From an uncultured Collinsella sp. (GTDB lineage: Bacteria; Actinomycetota; Coriobacteriia; Coriobacteriales; Coriobacteriaceae), in contig CABRHH010000003.1 in assembly GCA_902470695.1 (NCBI GenBank), forward strand, positions 1 to 64,000: a stretch of DNA of 64,000 nucleotides. Reading direction: 5' to 3'. This document shows, piece after piece, positions 9,061-17,047 of the stretch; the stretch's first letter is position 1, and each line of letters starts with the position of its first letter. The notes below the pieces were generated by a model. It worked only from the letters and a program-made list of their open reading frames with translations. It made no database searches and was not told where the DNA came from. A program made the position numbers and the translations under genes.

Positions 9061-9157
9061 AACCAGCGCCTGCAGCGGCAACGGTCGGCCGATGCAGCAC
9101 AGAAAACCGGCGCCCGGGAACGCGTCGGGACGCGCAAGAAACCGGGGCGGAAGCCGC

Positions 9158-10981
9158 CTACTCGGCAGGGAGCTCGATCGTGAACACCGTGTGCTCCGGG
9201 GTCGATTCGCACGCGATGCTGCCGCCGTGCGCCCCCACGATTTCCTTGGCGATTGCCAGGCCCAGGCCCGCGCCGCCGCGGTTGGTGGCCCGCGCGGCAT
9301 CCAGGCGGTAGAACTTCTCGAAAATCACCTGCAGCTTGGGCGCGGGAATCGGATCGCCCTGGTTCTCGAAGCGGACCCGCACCACCTTGCCCGCACGCCG
9401 CGCGTCCACCTTGATCGTGGACCCCTCATAGCTGTAGGCGACAGCGTTCTTCATCACGTTGTTGAACACGCGCGCCATCTTGTCGCCATCGATCAGCACC
9501 GTCAGCCCCGGCTCGGCAGCAACCTCAACCCGTTTGCCCTGCTCGGTGAGGATCGGATAGAACTCGTCGGCAACCTGCGCGAGCATGAGCGCCAGATCCA
9601 CGTAGCCGCGCGTCAGCACGATGTCGTGGAAGTCGAAGCGCGTGATGTCGAAGAACTCCTCGATGAGCGCATCCAGGCGATGCGCCTTGTCCAGCGCGAT
9701 GCCGGTGAAACGCGCCCGCTGCTCAACGGGCAGGTCCGGGGCCTCCTCGAGCAGCGAGAGATAGCCCACCACGCTGGCAAGCGGCGTCTTGAGGTCATGG
9801 GCGAGATAGGTGACCAGGTCATCCTTGCGGCGCGCCTCGTCGCGCAGGGCGTCGGCCACGGCGCGCTCGCGGGCCCGCACGCGGTTCAGGGCGCCTTCGA
9901 CCTCCAGGTAGGTGCCATCAAGGCGCCCGAGTTCATCCGGATGCTCGATCAGGCGGTCGACCAGATGGCGGGCGATCGCCTGGTCGGCCTCCTCCCTGCC
10001 CCGATCGACCCCGTAGTAGTACAGCGCGCGCCCCACGAAAAAGCTTGCGCACAGCGCCACGGCCAGCAGGAAGCCGCAGAACATGAACAGGTAATCGATG
10101 CTCAGGTAGATGGGACCGACGCTACCCACCAGCAAGTTGCCCGCCAGCAGAACCAAAAACCACGCCGTGCCTCCGATAATCACCGCGCGCCGCACCGACA
10201 CGAAGCGGTCCAGCAGCACGTAGCCCGCAAACAGCAGGACGATGAGCAGCACGAAGTTGTTAAGGCCGACCACCGCCACCAGCAGGCACACGAGATCGAC
10301 CACGGCCAAGATCCGGCTGTCGAGCACCACGCGCAGCCGCGAGATCAGCTCGTCGAGCGACTCAGCCGAGGACTGGCCGGGGTTCGTCGTTGAAGCAGAG
10401 GCATACGCTGCCGCACCGAATGCCGACATCGGAGATGGTGCCGAGTCGGACGCGGCACCGGATGCAGCATCGGAAACGGACGGGCCGCCTGCGAATGCTG
10501 AGCCGGTTGAAGGCGTGGCAGCACCATGAGGGGCCGCGCCGAAGCCAGCGCGGGAAGTGGCGTCGCCATGGGACGCCACACCAGAAGCCGACCCGGCATG
10601 GGACACCGAACCGGGGGCAGAACCGGCGTGGGAAGCAGCGCCAGCGTGAGGGGCCGCGTCGAAGCCAGCGCGGGGAGCGCCACTGGCATGGGGCGCCGCG
10701 CTGGAAGCGGAAACAGGGCGGGACGCCGCACCGGAAGCAGATGACCCGTCAGCCGAAACGTCCGCACCGGACACATACGCCGAGCCGGACGGACCTCCCG
10801 CGGCCGACCACTCCCCCGCCGCCCGGAACGCGGCGGTCGCGCGGTCCTCCTCTGCGGGCAACGCAGCATCCTCGAACGCTTCCGCGGGAACCTCCCCGTT
10901 CGGGCGCCCCGTCATGGGGTTGATGGGAGCCCGCTCGGCCCGCTTCATCCTCTTCTGCCAGCTCACGCTCACACGCACCAA
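9158..10981 (-). CDS. Orphan sensor histidine kinase (VanS-like)
   Basis: Sensor kinase of up to 607 residues. Residues about 40-210 are almost only Ala, Ser, Gly, Pro and Asp, with repeated blocks (HAGSAPGSVSHAGSASG). Four membrane helices follow (RILAVVDLVCLLVAVVG to FLLAVALCASFFVG) and then the His-box TYLAHDLKTPLASVVGYLSL. The N-box is DKMARVFNNVMKNAVAYS and the G-box GGAGLGLAIAKEI. The kinase region resembles VanS-type sensors. No response regulator is adjacent. The start is uncertain: the longest frame begins with TTG and no strong ribosome site is evident. Confidence 0.8.
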   Translation of the reverse strand: MVRVSVSWQKRMKRAERAPINPMTGRPNGEVPAEAFEDAALPAEEDRATAAFRAAGEWSAAGGPSGSAYVSGADVSADGSSASGAASRPVSASSAAPHASGAPRAGFDAAPHAGAASHAGSAPGSVSHAGSASGVASHGDATSRAGFGAAPHGAATPSTGSAFAGGPSVSDAASGAASDSAPSPMSAFGAAAYASASTTNPGQSSAESLDELISRLRVVLDSRILAVVDLVCLLVAVVGLNNFVLLIVLLFAGYVLLDRFVSVRRAVIIGGTAWFLVLLAGNLLVGSVGPIYLSIDYLFMFCGFLLAVALCASFFVGRALYYYGVDRGREEADQAIARHLVDRLIEHPDELGRLDGTYLEVEGALNRVRARERAVADALRDEARRKDDLVTYLAHDLKTPLASVVGYLSLLEEAPDLPVEQRARFTGIALDKAHRLDALIEEFFDITRFDFHDIVLTRGYVDLALMLAQVADEFYPILTEQGKRVEVAAEPGLTVLIDGDKMARVFNNVMKNAVAYSYEGSTIKVDARRAGKVVRVRFENQGDPIPAPKLQVIFEKFYRLDAARATNRGGAGLGLAIAKEIVGAHGGSIACESTPEHTVFTIELPAE

Positions 10982-11063
10982 CTTCTATCGCATCGGCCCG
11001 CCGCCCGGATTCGCCGCCCTGCGACCCGCCGCGCAGCAGACCTTCGTCTCATGCACTCTGTCC

Positions 11064-11092
11064 AGTATAGAAAGGACGCCGGTCCATCGAAA
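11064..11092 (-). promoter_or_regulatory. Possible promoter of the orphan kinase
   Basis: Minus-strand TATACT (11064-11069) with TTTCGA 17 bases upstream (11087-11092), about 80 bases ahead of the kinase frame. The -35 match is weak. Confidence 0.35.
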
Positions 11093-11272
11093 TGAAAGAC
11101 TTCCTTAAATACACCTGTCGAACGAGCGAACGCGCCCACCCAACACGGCCCCGCGCGCCGCGACTCCGTGGCCGGTCATCCGGCCCGCGCCCGTACCCGC
11201 TCCGCCTGCCCGATCGAAGCGCCCCCAGGCGCCCGCACCCAGCCGCCCAACCCCCACTCCCCACCGATACCG

Positions 11273-11313
11273 AAAAAGCCGGCGGGGCACGCCATCCGCA
11301 TGCCCCGCCGGCT
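11273..11313 (-). terminator. Rho-independent terminator of the ABC exporter operon
   Basis: On the minus strand AGCCGGCGGGGCA pairs with TGCCCCGCCGGCT across an 11-base loop and is followed by TTTTT. It lies about 25 bases after the stop of the second ABC gene. Confidence 0.9.
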
Positions 11314-11337
11314 CGCATTCCGCCGCTATATCGCGCG

Positions 11338-13350
11338 CTACTCGAGCTCGAACGCTCCGGTGTAGAGCTGGTAGTAGTAGCCCTTCTTGGCGATCAGCTC
11401 GTCGTGCATCCCGCGCTCGATCACGCGACCGTGGTCGAGGCAGATGATCACGTCGGAGTTGCGCACCGTGGACAGCCGGTGCGCGATCACGAACGTGGTG
11501 CGCCCGTGCATGAGGGCATCCATACCGCGCTGGACGATTGCCTCGGTGCGCGTGTCGATCGAGGAGGTTGCCTCGTCCAAGATCATCACCGGCGGATCGG
11601 CCACTGCGGCACGCGCGATGGAGAGCAGCTGGCGCTGGCCCTGGGAGAGCTGCGCGCCGTTGTCGGTCAGCAGGGTGTCGTAGCCGGCCGGCAGCGTGTT
11701 GATGAAGCCGTCGGCGCCCGCCAGCTTGGCGGCGGCGATGCACTCCTCGTCGGTGGCCTCAAGATGGCCGTAGCGGATGTTGTCCATCACGGTGCCGGTG
11801 AACAGGTTCACGTCCTGCAGCACCACGCCGAGCGACTTGCGCAGGGCGCTCTTGCGGATCTTGTTGATGTTGATCCCGTCGTAGCGAATCTTGCCGTCGG
11901 CGATGTCGTAGAAGCGGTTGATGAGGTTCGTGATGGTGGTCTTGCCGGCACCCGTGGCACCCACGAACGCGACCTTCTGCCCCGGTGTCGCGTAGACCGA
12001 CACACCGTGCAGCACCGTGTGCCCCGGCTTGTAACCAAAGTCCACATCCACCATCCGCACGTCGCCCTGAAGCGGCGTGTAGGTCACCGACCCATCGTGA
12101 TGGGGGTGCTTCCATGCCCACTGCCCGGTGCGCACGGGGCTCTCCGCGATCTCGCCGGTCGCCTCGTCGCGCGTCGCGTGCACGAGCGTCACGTAGCCCT
12201 CGTCGGCCTCGGGCTCCTCATCCAGCAGCTCGAAGATGCGCTTGGCGCCGGCCAGGCCCATCACCACGAAGTTGATCTGGTTGGAGATCTGGCCGATCTG
12301 CGCGGCGAACTGCTTGGTCATGTTCAGGAACGGCACCGCCACCGCGATGGTGAGCGGCAGCCCCGAGATGGACAGATTCGGGATCGCGTAGGAGATGAAC
12401 ACGCCCGCGGCGATCGCCACGATCACGTAGAGCAGGTTGCCCATGTTCATGAGGATGGGCATGAGGGTGTTCGCGTAGCTGTTCGCCGCGCGGGCGGCCT
12501 CCTCCAGCTCGTCGTTGATACGGTCGAAGTCCTCCTCGGCCTGACGCTCGTGACAGAAGACCTTGATGACCTTCTCGCCGCTCATGATCTCCTCGACATG
12601 GCCCTCGACGGCCGCCACCGCGCGCTGCTGGCGCAGGAAGTTCTTCGCCGAGCGGCCGCCCAAAAACTTGGTGGCCGCCATCATGAAGATCGCACCGGCG
12701 ATAACCACCAGGGCCATCCACACGCTGTAGTACACCATGATGCAGGTCACGAACAGAATCATGAGCGAGGTGAACAGCAGCTGCGGGATGCTCTGCGAAA
12801 TCATCATGCGCATGGCGTCGATGTCGTTGGTGTAGTAGCTCATCACGTCGCCGTGCTGATGCGTGTCGAAGTAGCGAATGGGCAGGTCCTGCATGCGGTC
12901 GAACATGGCCACGCGGAACTTCTTCAGCGAGCCCTGCGTCACCGTGGCCATGGCCTGCGTCCAGAACAGGTTGCAGCAGATGGCCAACACGTACAGGCCG
13001 GCCAGGATCGCCACGTTCACCGTAATGGGGCCGGCCACCGACGCCCAGTCGCCCGAGCGCCAGCTCTGCTCGACGATGGCGAGGGCGCGCTCCATGAAGA
13101 TATTCGGCGCCGACTGCACCACCGCCTGCAAGATGATGCAGACGATCACCGCGGGCAGCAGCTTGGGGTAGAAGCCGAACAGCATGCGGAGCACGCGCCC
13201 CGCGGTACCCTTGGTGCCCTTGTAGCCGCCACGGCCCGGCGCCTTGCGGCCGCCCTGCGCACCGGCGGCGGGCCGGCTGGCGCGGGCGCCCTCGGCGTGC
13301 GCGTCAGCCGCGGTCGCAGCGGAGTTCGTCGTAGTTGCAGTCCTACTCAT
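11338..13350 (-). CDS. ABC exporter half, permease plus ATPase (consensus site subunit)
   Basis: Type IV ABC half-transporter of 670 residues, probably one half of a heterodimeric drug or lipid exporter. An Ala/Gly-rich N-terminus of about 55 residues precedes six membrane helices. The nucleotide-binding domain has Walker A VGATGAGKTTI, signature LSQGQRQLLSIARA, and intact Walker B plus catalytic Glu in MILDEATSSID. GGAGG precedes the ATG, and the gene overlaps the preceding ABC gene by 8 bases, so they are translationally coupled. Last gene of the marR-ABC-ABC operon. Confidence 0.9.
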   Translation of the reverse strand: MSRTATTTNSAATAADAHAEGARASRPAAGAQGGRKAPGRGGYKGTKGTAGRVLRMLFGFYPKLLPAVIVCIILQAVVQSAPNIFMERALAIVEQSWRSGDWASVAGPITVNVAILAGLYVLAICCNLFWTQAMATVTQGSLKKFRVAMFDRMQDLPIRYFDTHQHGDVMSYYTNDIDAMRMMISQSIPQLLFTSLMILFVTCIMVYYSVWMALVVIAGAIFMMAATKFLGGRSAKNFLRQQRAVAAVEGHVEEIMSGEKVIKVFCHERQAEEDFDRINDELEEAARAANSYANTLMPILMNMGNLLYVIVAIAAGVFISYAIPNLSISGLPLTIAVAVPFLNMTKQFAAQIGQISNQINFVVMGLAGAKRIFELLDEEPEADEGYVTLVHATRDEATGEIAESPVRTGQWAWKHPHHDGSVTYTPLQGDVRMVDVDFGYKPGHTVLHGVSVYATPGQKVAFVGATGAGKTTITNLINRFYDIADGKIRYDGININKIRKSALRKSLGVVLQDVNLFTGTVMDNIRYGHLEATDEECIAAAKLAGADGFINTLPAGYDTLLTDNGAQLSQGQRQLLSIARAAVADPPVMILDEATSSIDTRTEAIVQRGMDALMHGRTTFVIAHRLSTVRNSDVIICLDHGRVIERGMHDELIAKKGYYYQLYTGAFELE

Positions 13351-15133
13351 GGACGCTCACCTCCGTCTCAATCGCGTTGTCTTCGGCGGCCATCGCCTCA
13401 TCGTGGCTCGCCTTGTTCTGCGAGGTGTAGACCTCGCGGTAGATGTCGCTCGTGCGCAGCAGCTCCTCGTGGGTGCCGATGGCCGAGATGCGCCCGGCAT
13501 CCATCACGATGATGCGGTCGGCGTCCTCCACCGAGCTGGTGCGCTGAGCGATGATGATCTTGGTCGTGCCCGGGATGTAGGTCTTCATCCCCTCGCGGAT
13601 CAGCTTGTCGGTCTTGGTGTCCACCGCGCTGGTGGAATCGTCCATGATGAGGATCTTGGGATGCTTGAGCAGCGCGCGGGCGATGCACAGGCGCTGTTTC
13701 TGGCCGCCGGAGACGTTCGTGCCGCCCTGCTCGATACGACTGTTGTAGCCATCGGGGAATCCGCTGACGAACTCATCCGCTTGGGCCAGCTTGGCCGCCT
13801 CGATGATCTCGTCGTCGGTCGCCTCGGCATTGCCCCAGCGCAGGTTCTCGGCGATGGTGCCGGAGAACAGCACATTTTTCTGCAGGACCATGGCCACCTG
13901 GTTGCGCAGGGTATCCAGGTCGTACTCGCGCACGTCACGGCCGCCCACGCGCACCGCGCCCTCCGTCACGTCGTACAGGCGCGGGATGAGCTGCACGAGG
14001 CTGGACTTGGAGCTGCCAGTGGAGCCGATGATGCCGATGGTCTCACCGCTTTTGATATGCAGGTCGATGTCGGTCAGCGAGGCACGCGCGAGATCATCGC
14101 AGTAGGAAAACGTCACATGGTCGAAGTCGATCGAGCCGTCGGCGATGTCGAACACGGGGTTCTCGGGCTCGTTGATCGTGGTGGTGGCCCTCAGCACCTC
14201 GCAGATGCGCTCGGCACCCTCCTCGGCGATGACGATCTGGGCGAACACCATGGAGATCATCATGAGGCTCATCAGGATCATGAAGCCGTAGGAGATCAGG
14301 CTCGAGAACTGGCCCACGTCGATGAGCTGGCCTTTGGTGGAGATGATGGCGTAGGAGCCGATACCGATCACGAACACGAACACGCAGTACACGGCGAAGT
14401 TCATGATGGGCTGGTTGAGAGCCAGGATGCGCTCGGCGTGGGTGAAGTCGACGCGCACCTCCTCGGCCGCGCGCTCGAACTTCTGCTTCTCGTACTCCTC
14501 GCGCACGTAGCTTTTCACCACGCGGATGCCGGAGAGGTTCTCCTCGGCCGACTCGTTGAGCGCATCGTACTTATGGAAGATGCGCTTGAAGATGGGGTGC
14601 ACGCGGCGCACGATCGTGATGAGCGCGAACGCCAGGACGGGCACCACGGCCAAGAAGATAAACGACAGCCAGCCGCCCATGATGTAGGAGACCGTGAAGG
14701 CCATCACCAGCATGAACGGACAGCGGATGGCGGTGCGGATGATCTGCATGAAGGCCATCTGCACGTTCTGCACGTCGGTGGTGAGACGGGTCACCAGCGA
14801 GCTGGTGGAGAACTCATCGATCGTGGTGAACGAGAAGGTCTGGATGTTGCGGAACATGTTGCGGCGCAGGTTGCGCGCGAAGCCGCAGGAGGCCTTCGCA
14901 CAGGTCACACCGGCAGCGGCGCCGAACAGCAGCGACGCTAGGGCCATGCCGGCGAGCGCGGCGCCGTAGGTCAGGGTCACCGACAGGGTGGCTCCCGCCT
15001 TCACCTGATCGATGAGGGCTGCCGTCCCGAACGGGATCATGACCTCGAACAGCACCTCGCCGATCACCAGCAAGGGGGTGGCGATCGTCGCCGCCTTATA
15101 CTCCCCGATATTTTTCGCCAGGGTTTTAATCAT
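13343..15133 (-). CDS. ABC exporter half with degenerate ATP site
   Basis: Partner half-transporter of 596 residues starting MIKTLAKNIGEYKAATIATP. Start 15133 is chosen for GGGAGGAGCTCG just upstream. The Walker A region reads GSTGSSKSS (Ser where Gly is usual). The residue after Walker B is Asp rather than Glu (LIMDDSTSAVD). Signature is VSGGQKQRLCIARAL. A non-consensus catalytic Glu is the usual mark of one subunit in heterodimeric exporters such as BmrCD or TM287/288. It overlaps marR by 8 bases upstream and the second half by 8 bases downstream. Confidence 0.9.
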   Translation of the reverse strand: MIKTLAKNIGEYKAATIATPLLVIGEVLFEVMIPFGTAALIDQVKAGATLSVTLTYGAALAGMALASLLFGAAAGVTCAKASCGFARNLRRNMFRNIQTFSFTTIDEFSTSSLVTRLTTDVQNVQMAFMQIIRTAIRCPFMLVMAFTVSYIMGGWLSFIFLAVVPVLAFALITIVRRVHPIFKRIFHKYDALNESAEENLSGIRVVKSYVREEYEKQKFERAAEEVRVDFTHAERILALNQPIMNFAVYCVFVFVIGIGSYAIISTKGQLIDVGQFSSLISYGFMILMSLMMISMVFAQIVIAEEGAERICEVLRATTTINEPENPVFDIADGSIDFDHVTFSYCDDLARASLTDIDLHIKSGETIGIIGSTGSSKSSLVQLIPRLYDVTEGAVRVGGRDVREYDLDTLRNQVAMVLQKNVLFSGTIAENLRWGNAEATDDEIIEAAKLAQADEFVSGFPDGYNSRIEQGGTNVSGGQKQRLCIARALLKHPKILIMDDSTSAVDTKTDKLIREGMKTYIPGTTKIIIAQRTSSVEDADRIIVMDAGRISAIGTHEELLRTSDIYREVYTSQNKASHDEAMAAEDNAIETEVSVHE

Positions 15134-15647
15134 CGAGCTCCTCCCAATGAGCGCGTATCTTATCCAACATGACGGCGAGCTGCTCCTGCTCGGCATCGGT
15201 CAGGCAGGTAAAGGCCTGGTTACGAAAGCGCGTGCGCTGGCGCTGCTCGCGCGCGGCGACCTCCTGCCCGCTAGCGGTGAGATGGATGGTGAGCTGCCGC
15301 CGGTCGTCGGGGTTGCGCGTGCGCTCGATGAGCCCCGAGGTCTCCATTTTTGCCAGGATCTCGGACAGCGACCCGGGCTTGAGATCGAAGTTCGCACCGA
15401 GCTCCTGCTGTGCCATCTTGCCACCGTGCTTGGCGATCAGGCAGATGATGGGCGCCTTGCCCGATCGACCACCGCCCTTGAAGTGCATGTAGTGGCCGCA
15501 AAAGCCCAGGCCCTTGATCAGATGGCGGGCGCGCGCCTGCTCGGGGGTGTCCGCTTGAACCACCGGGGCGGGCGCCGTGCCATCGTCCGCACACGCCGCC
15601 TCTCCCCGACGCCGCGATGGATCGTCGGATTCCGTTCCATCGAACAT
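15126..15647 (-). CDS. MarR-family transcriptional regulator
   Basis: Winged-helix regulator of 173 residues. The core reads GKMAQQELGANFDLKPGSLSEI (recognition helix region) and GLIERTRNPDDRRQLTIHLT (wing). MarR signature residues D-D-R-R are present. The start at 15647 has AAAGGAGCACGGCG in front; the frame continues upstream to 16163 but crosses the promoter and leader. It leads the exporter operon and probably represses it. The palindrome overlapping the promoter at 15754-15786 is the likely operator. Confidence 0.9.
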   Translation of the reverse strand: MFDGTESDDPSRRRGEAACADDGTAPAPVVQADTPEQARARHLIKGLGFCGHYMHFKGGGRSGKAPIICLIAKHGGKMAQQELGANFDLKPGSLSEILAKMETSGLIERTRNPDDRRQLTIHLTASGQEVAAREQRQRTRFRNQAFTCLTDAEQEQLAVMLDKIRAHWEELDD

Positions 15648-15666
15648 CGCCGTGCTCCTTTCTTCC

Positions 15667-15720
15667 GTAAAAAACGCCGCCCGCACCCCGATACATCGGA
15701 GAACGTGCGGGCGGCGCCTC
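15667..15720 (-). terminator. Terminator hairpin inside the marR leader (candidate attenuator)
   Basis: On the minus strand CGCCGCCCGCAC pairs with GTGCGGGCGGCG and is followed by TTTTTT. It sits between the promoter (15748-15776) and the marR start at 15647, so it would stop transcripts before the first gene. No upstream reading frame with a ribosome site was seen in the roughly 90-base leader. Confidence 0.75.
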
Positions 15721-15747
15721 GCCTTGATACTGGTGTAGACCTGCCTA

Positions 15748-15786
15748 GGATAATTCGGTACCTCATCACTGTCAAGGTACCGAATC
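15748..15786 (-). promoter_or_regulatory. marR operon promoter with palindromic operator
   Basis: Minus-strand TTGACA (15771-15776) and TATCCT (15748-15753) are separated by exactly 17 bases. A perfect inverted repeat overlaps them: ATTCGGTACC (15754-15763) fills the spacer and GGTACCGAAT (15777-15786) abuts the -35 box. This is an arrangement expected for MarR repression of its own operon. Confidence 0.85.
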
Positions 15787-15986
15787 ATCTTTTTTCGTGT
15801 CCCGGTGAGGGAGCGTGGGAATCCCCAGTCACGGCAGTGTTTCCGCCACCCATACAGACCCGACCGAGCGACCCGGTGCGGGCACCCTGGGCGCGGCGGT
15901 GTTCCCACCAACCCGGGCGCACCGATGATGCAGGGCCAATCCGCGGCTACCGGCCGGACGTGGCGCGGGCGACGGGCGGCTTGTCG

Positions 15987-15992
15987 TACAAT
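15987..15992 (+). promoter_or_regulatory. -10 box for coaX
   Basis: TACAAT, 65 bases ahead of the coaX start. No good -35 match is visible, so it is a partial promoter call. Confidence 0.4.
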
Positions 15993-16056
15993 GGGCGCCG
16001 TCAACGTTTCGCCGGCAGCACGCCGCCGGCAACGCATCGCACACAGGGAGAATGCC

Positions 16057-16824
16057 ATGCTTTTGGCTATCGATATGGGCAATACGCAGACCGTCTTGGG
16101 CCTGTTCGACGCCGACGGGCTGCGCCATGCCTGGCGCATGCCCACCGACCGCACACTCACCAAAGATGAGCTACATGTACGCCTGCTTGGCTATTTCCAC
16201 AAAGACGGGGCCGATCTTGCCGGAGTGGACGCCATCGCGTTCGCCGGTGTGGTGCCGCAGCTCATGAACGAGTGGCGGGCCGTCGCGCGCACGCTCGGCG
16301 CGCGCATGGTCGTCATCGGACCCGAGACCGCCGCAGTCACCAGCATCCTCGCCAGCAACCCCGCCGAGGTGGGAGCCGACCGCATCGCCAACGCCACCGC
16401 TGCCGCTGCCTTCTACGGCTCCCCCAGCATCGTGGTCGATTTCGGCACCGCCACCAACATCGACGTCATCGACGGGCAGGGCCGCTACATCGGCGGCGCG
16501 ATCGCCCCGGGCGTGCGCATCTCACTTGACGCGCTCACCACGCGCGCGGCCCGGCTCGCCAGCGTGCCGCTCGAGGCACCGGCGCGCACCATCGGCCGCA
16601 CCACCATCGAAGCCGTGCAAAGCGGCACTGTGGTGGGAGCCGCCGCCATGGCCGAAGGACTCGTCACCCGCATCAAGCGCGAGCTGGACGCACCCCACGC
16701 GCAGGTCATCGCCACCGGCGGACTCGCCGGCATCATCGCCGAGGCCACCGACGTGTTCGACCATGTGGACCCACAGCTCACCATCAAGGGCATCTGCGAG
16801 ATCTACCGGCGCATGTGCGCTTAA
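16057..16824 (+). CDS. coaX: Type III pantothenate kinase
   Basis: Phosphorylates pantothenate in the first step of coenzyme A synthesis. The 255-residue product starts MLLAIDMGNTQTVLGLF, the phosphate-binding D-x-G-N-T motif of the CoaX fold. GADRIANATAA and IVVDFGTATNIDVIDGQG supply the catalytic Asp and second phosphate motif, and GGAIAPGVRISLDAL follows. This start is preceded by AGGGAGAATGCC; the longer frame from 15805 has no family content. Stands alone, divergent from the marR operon and convergent with folP-folK. Confidence 0.95.
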   Translation: MLLAIDMGNTQTVLGLFDADGLRHAWRMPTDRTLTKDELHVRLLGYFHKDGADLAGVDAIAFAGVVPQLMNEWRAVARTLGARMVVIGPETAAVTSILASNPAEVGADRIANATAAAAFYGSPSIVVDFGTATNIDVIDGQGRYIGGAIAPGVRISLDALTTRAARLASVPLEAPARTIGRTTIEAVQSGTVVGAAAMAEGLVTRIKRELDAPHAQVIATGGLAGIIAEATDVFDHVDPQLTIKGICEIYRRMCA

Positions 16825-16962
16825 GGGGCAGGAGCGCCGGCAGCAGGCGAGCGCGCTCAAGCGCGGCAAGCTCCTGCCGGAAGCGACGCCGTGGGCCCTG
16901 CCCCGCAGCGGCGAACGTCCCATCCCGTCCCGCGGCGCCCACAACCTCCCGGCGCTTCAAAT

Positions 16963-17007
16963 GCCTCAGGGGCGGCAACGACCATACGGCCGCGCCGCCC
17001 CTGAGGC
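16963..17007. terminator. Hairpin between convergent coaX and folP-folK
   Basis: Perfect 14-bp inverted repeat GCCTCAGGGGCGGC (16963-16976) / GCCGCCCCTGAGGC (16994-17007) with a 17-base loop, lying between two converging genes. There is no U-tract on either side, so it may act as a bidirectional, possibly Rho-assisted, terminator. Confidence 0.55.
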
Positions 17008-17047
17008 GCCACGGAGCAGCCAAGCCCCGCAAGATCCCTGCAGCCTT

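Noticed and set aside
8900..10393. Long plus-strand frame of nearly 500 residues
   Set aside because: It reads repeats and then the antisense of the kinase gene; composition is His/Arg/Ala-rich as expected of a GC-rich shadow frame.
11092..13512. Plus-strand frame of about 800 residues opposite the ABC gene
   Set aside because: Antisense shadow of a clear ABC exporter; no ribosome site and no recognisable domain.
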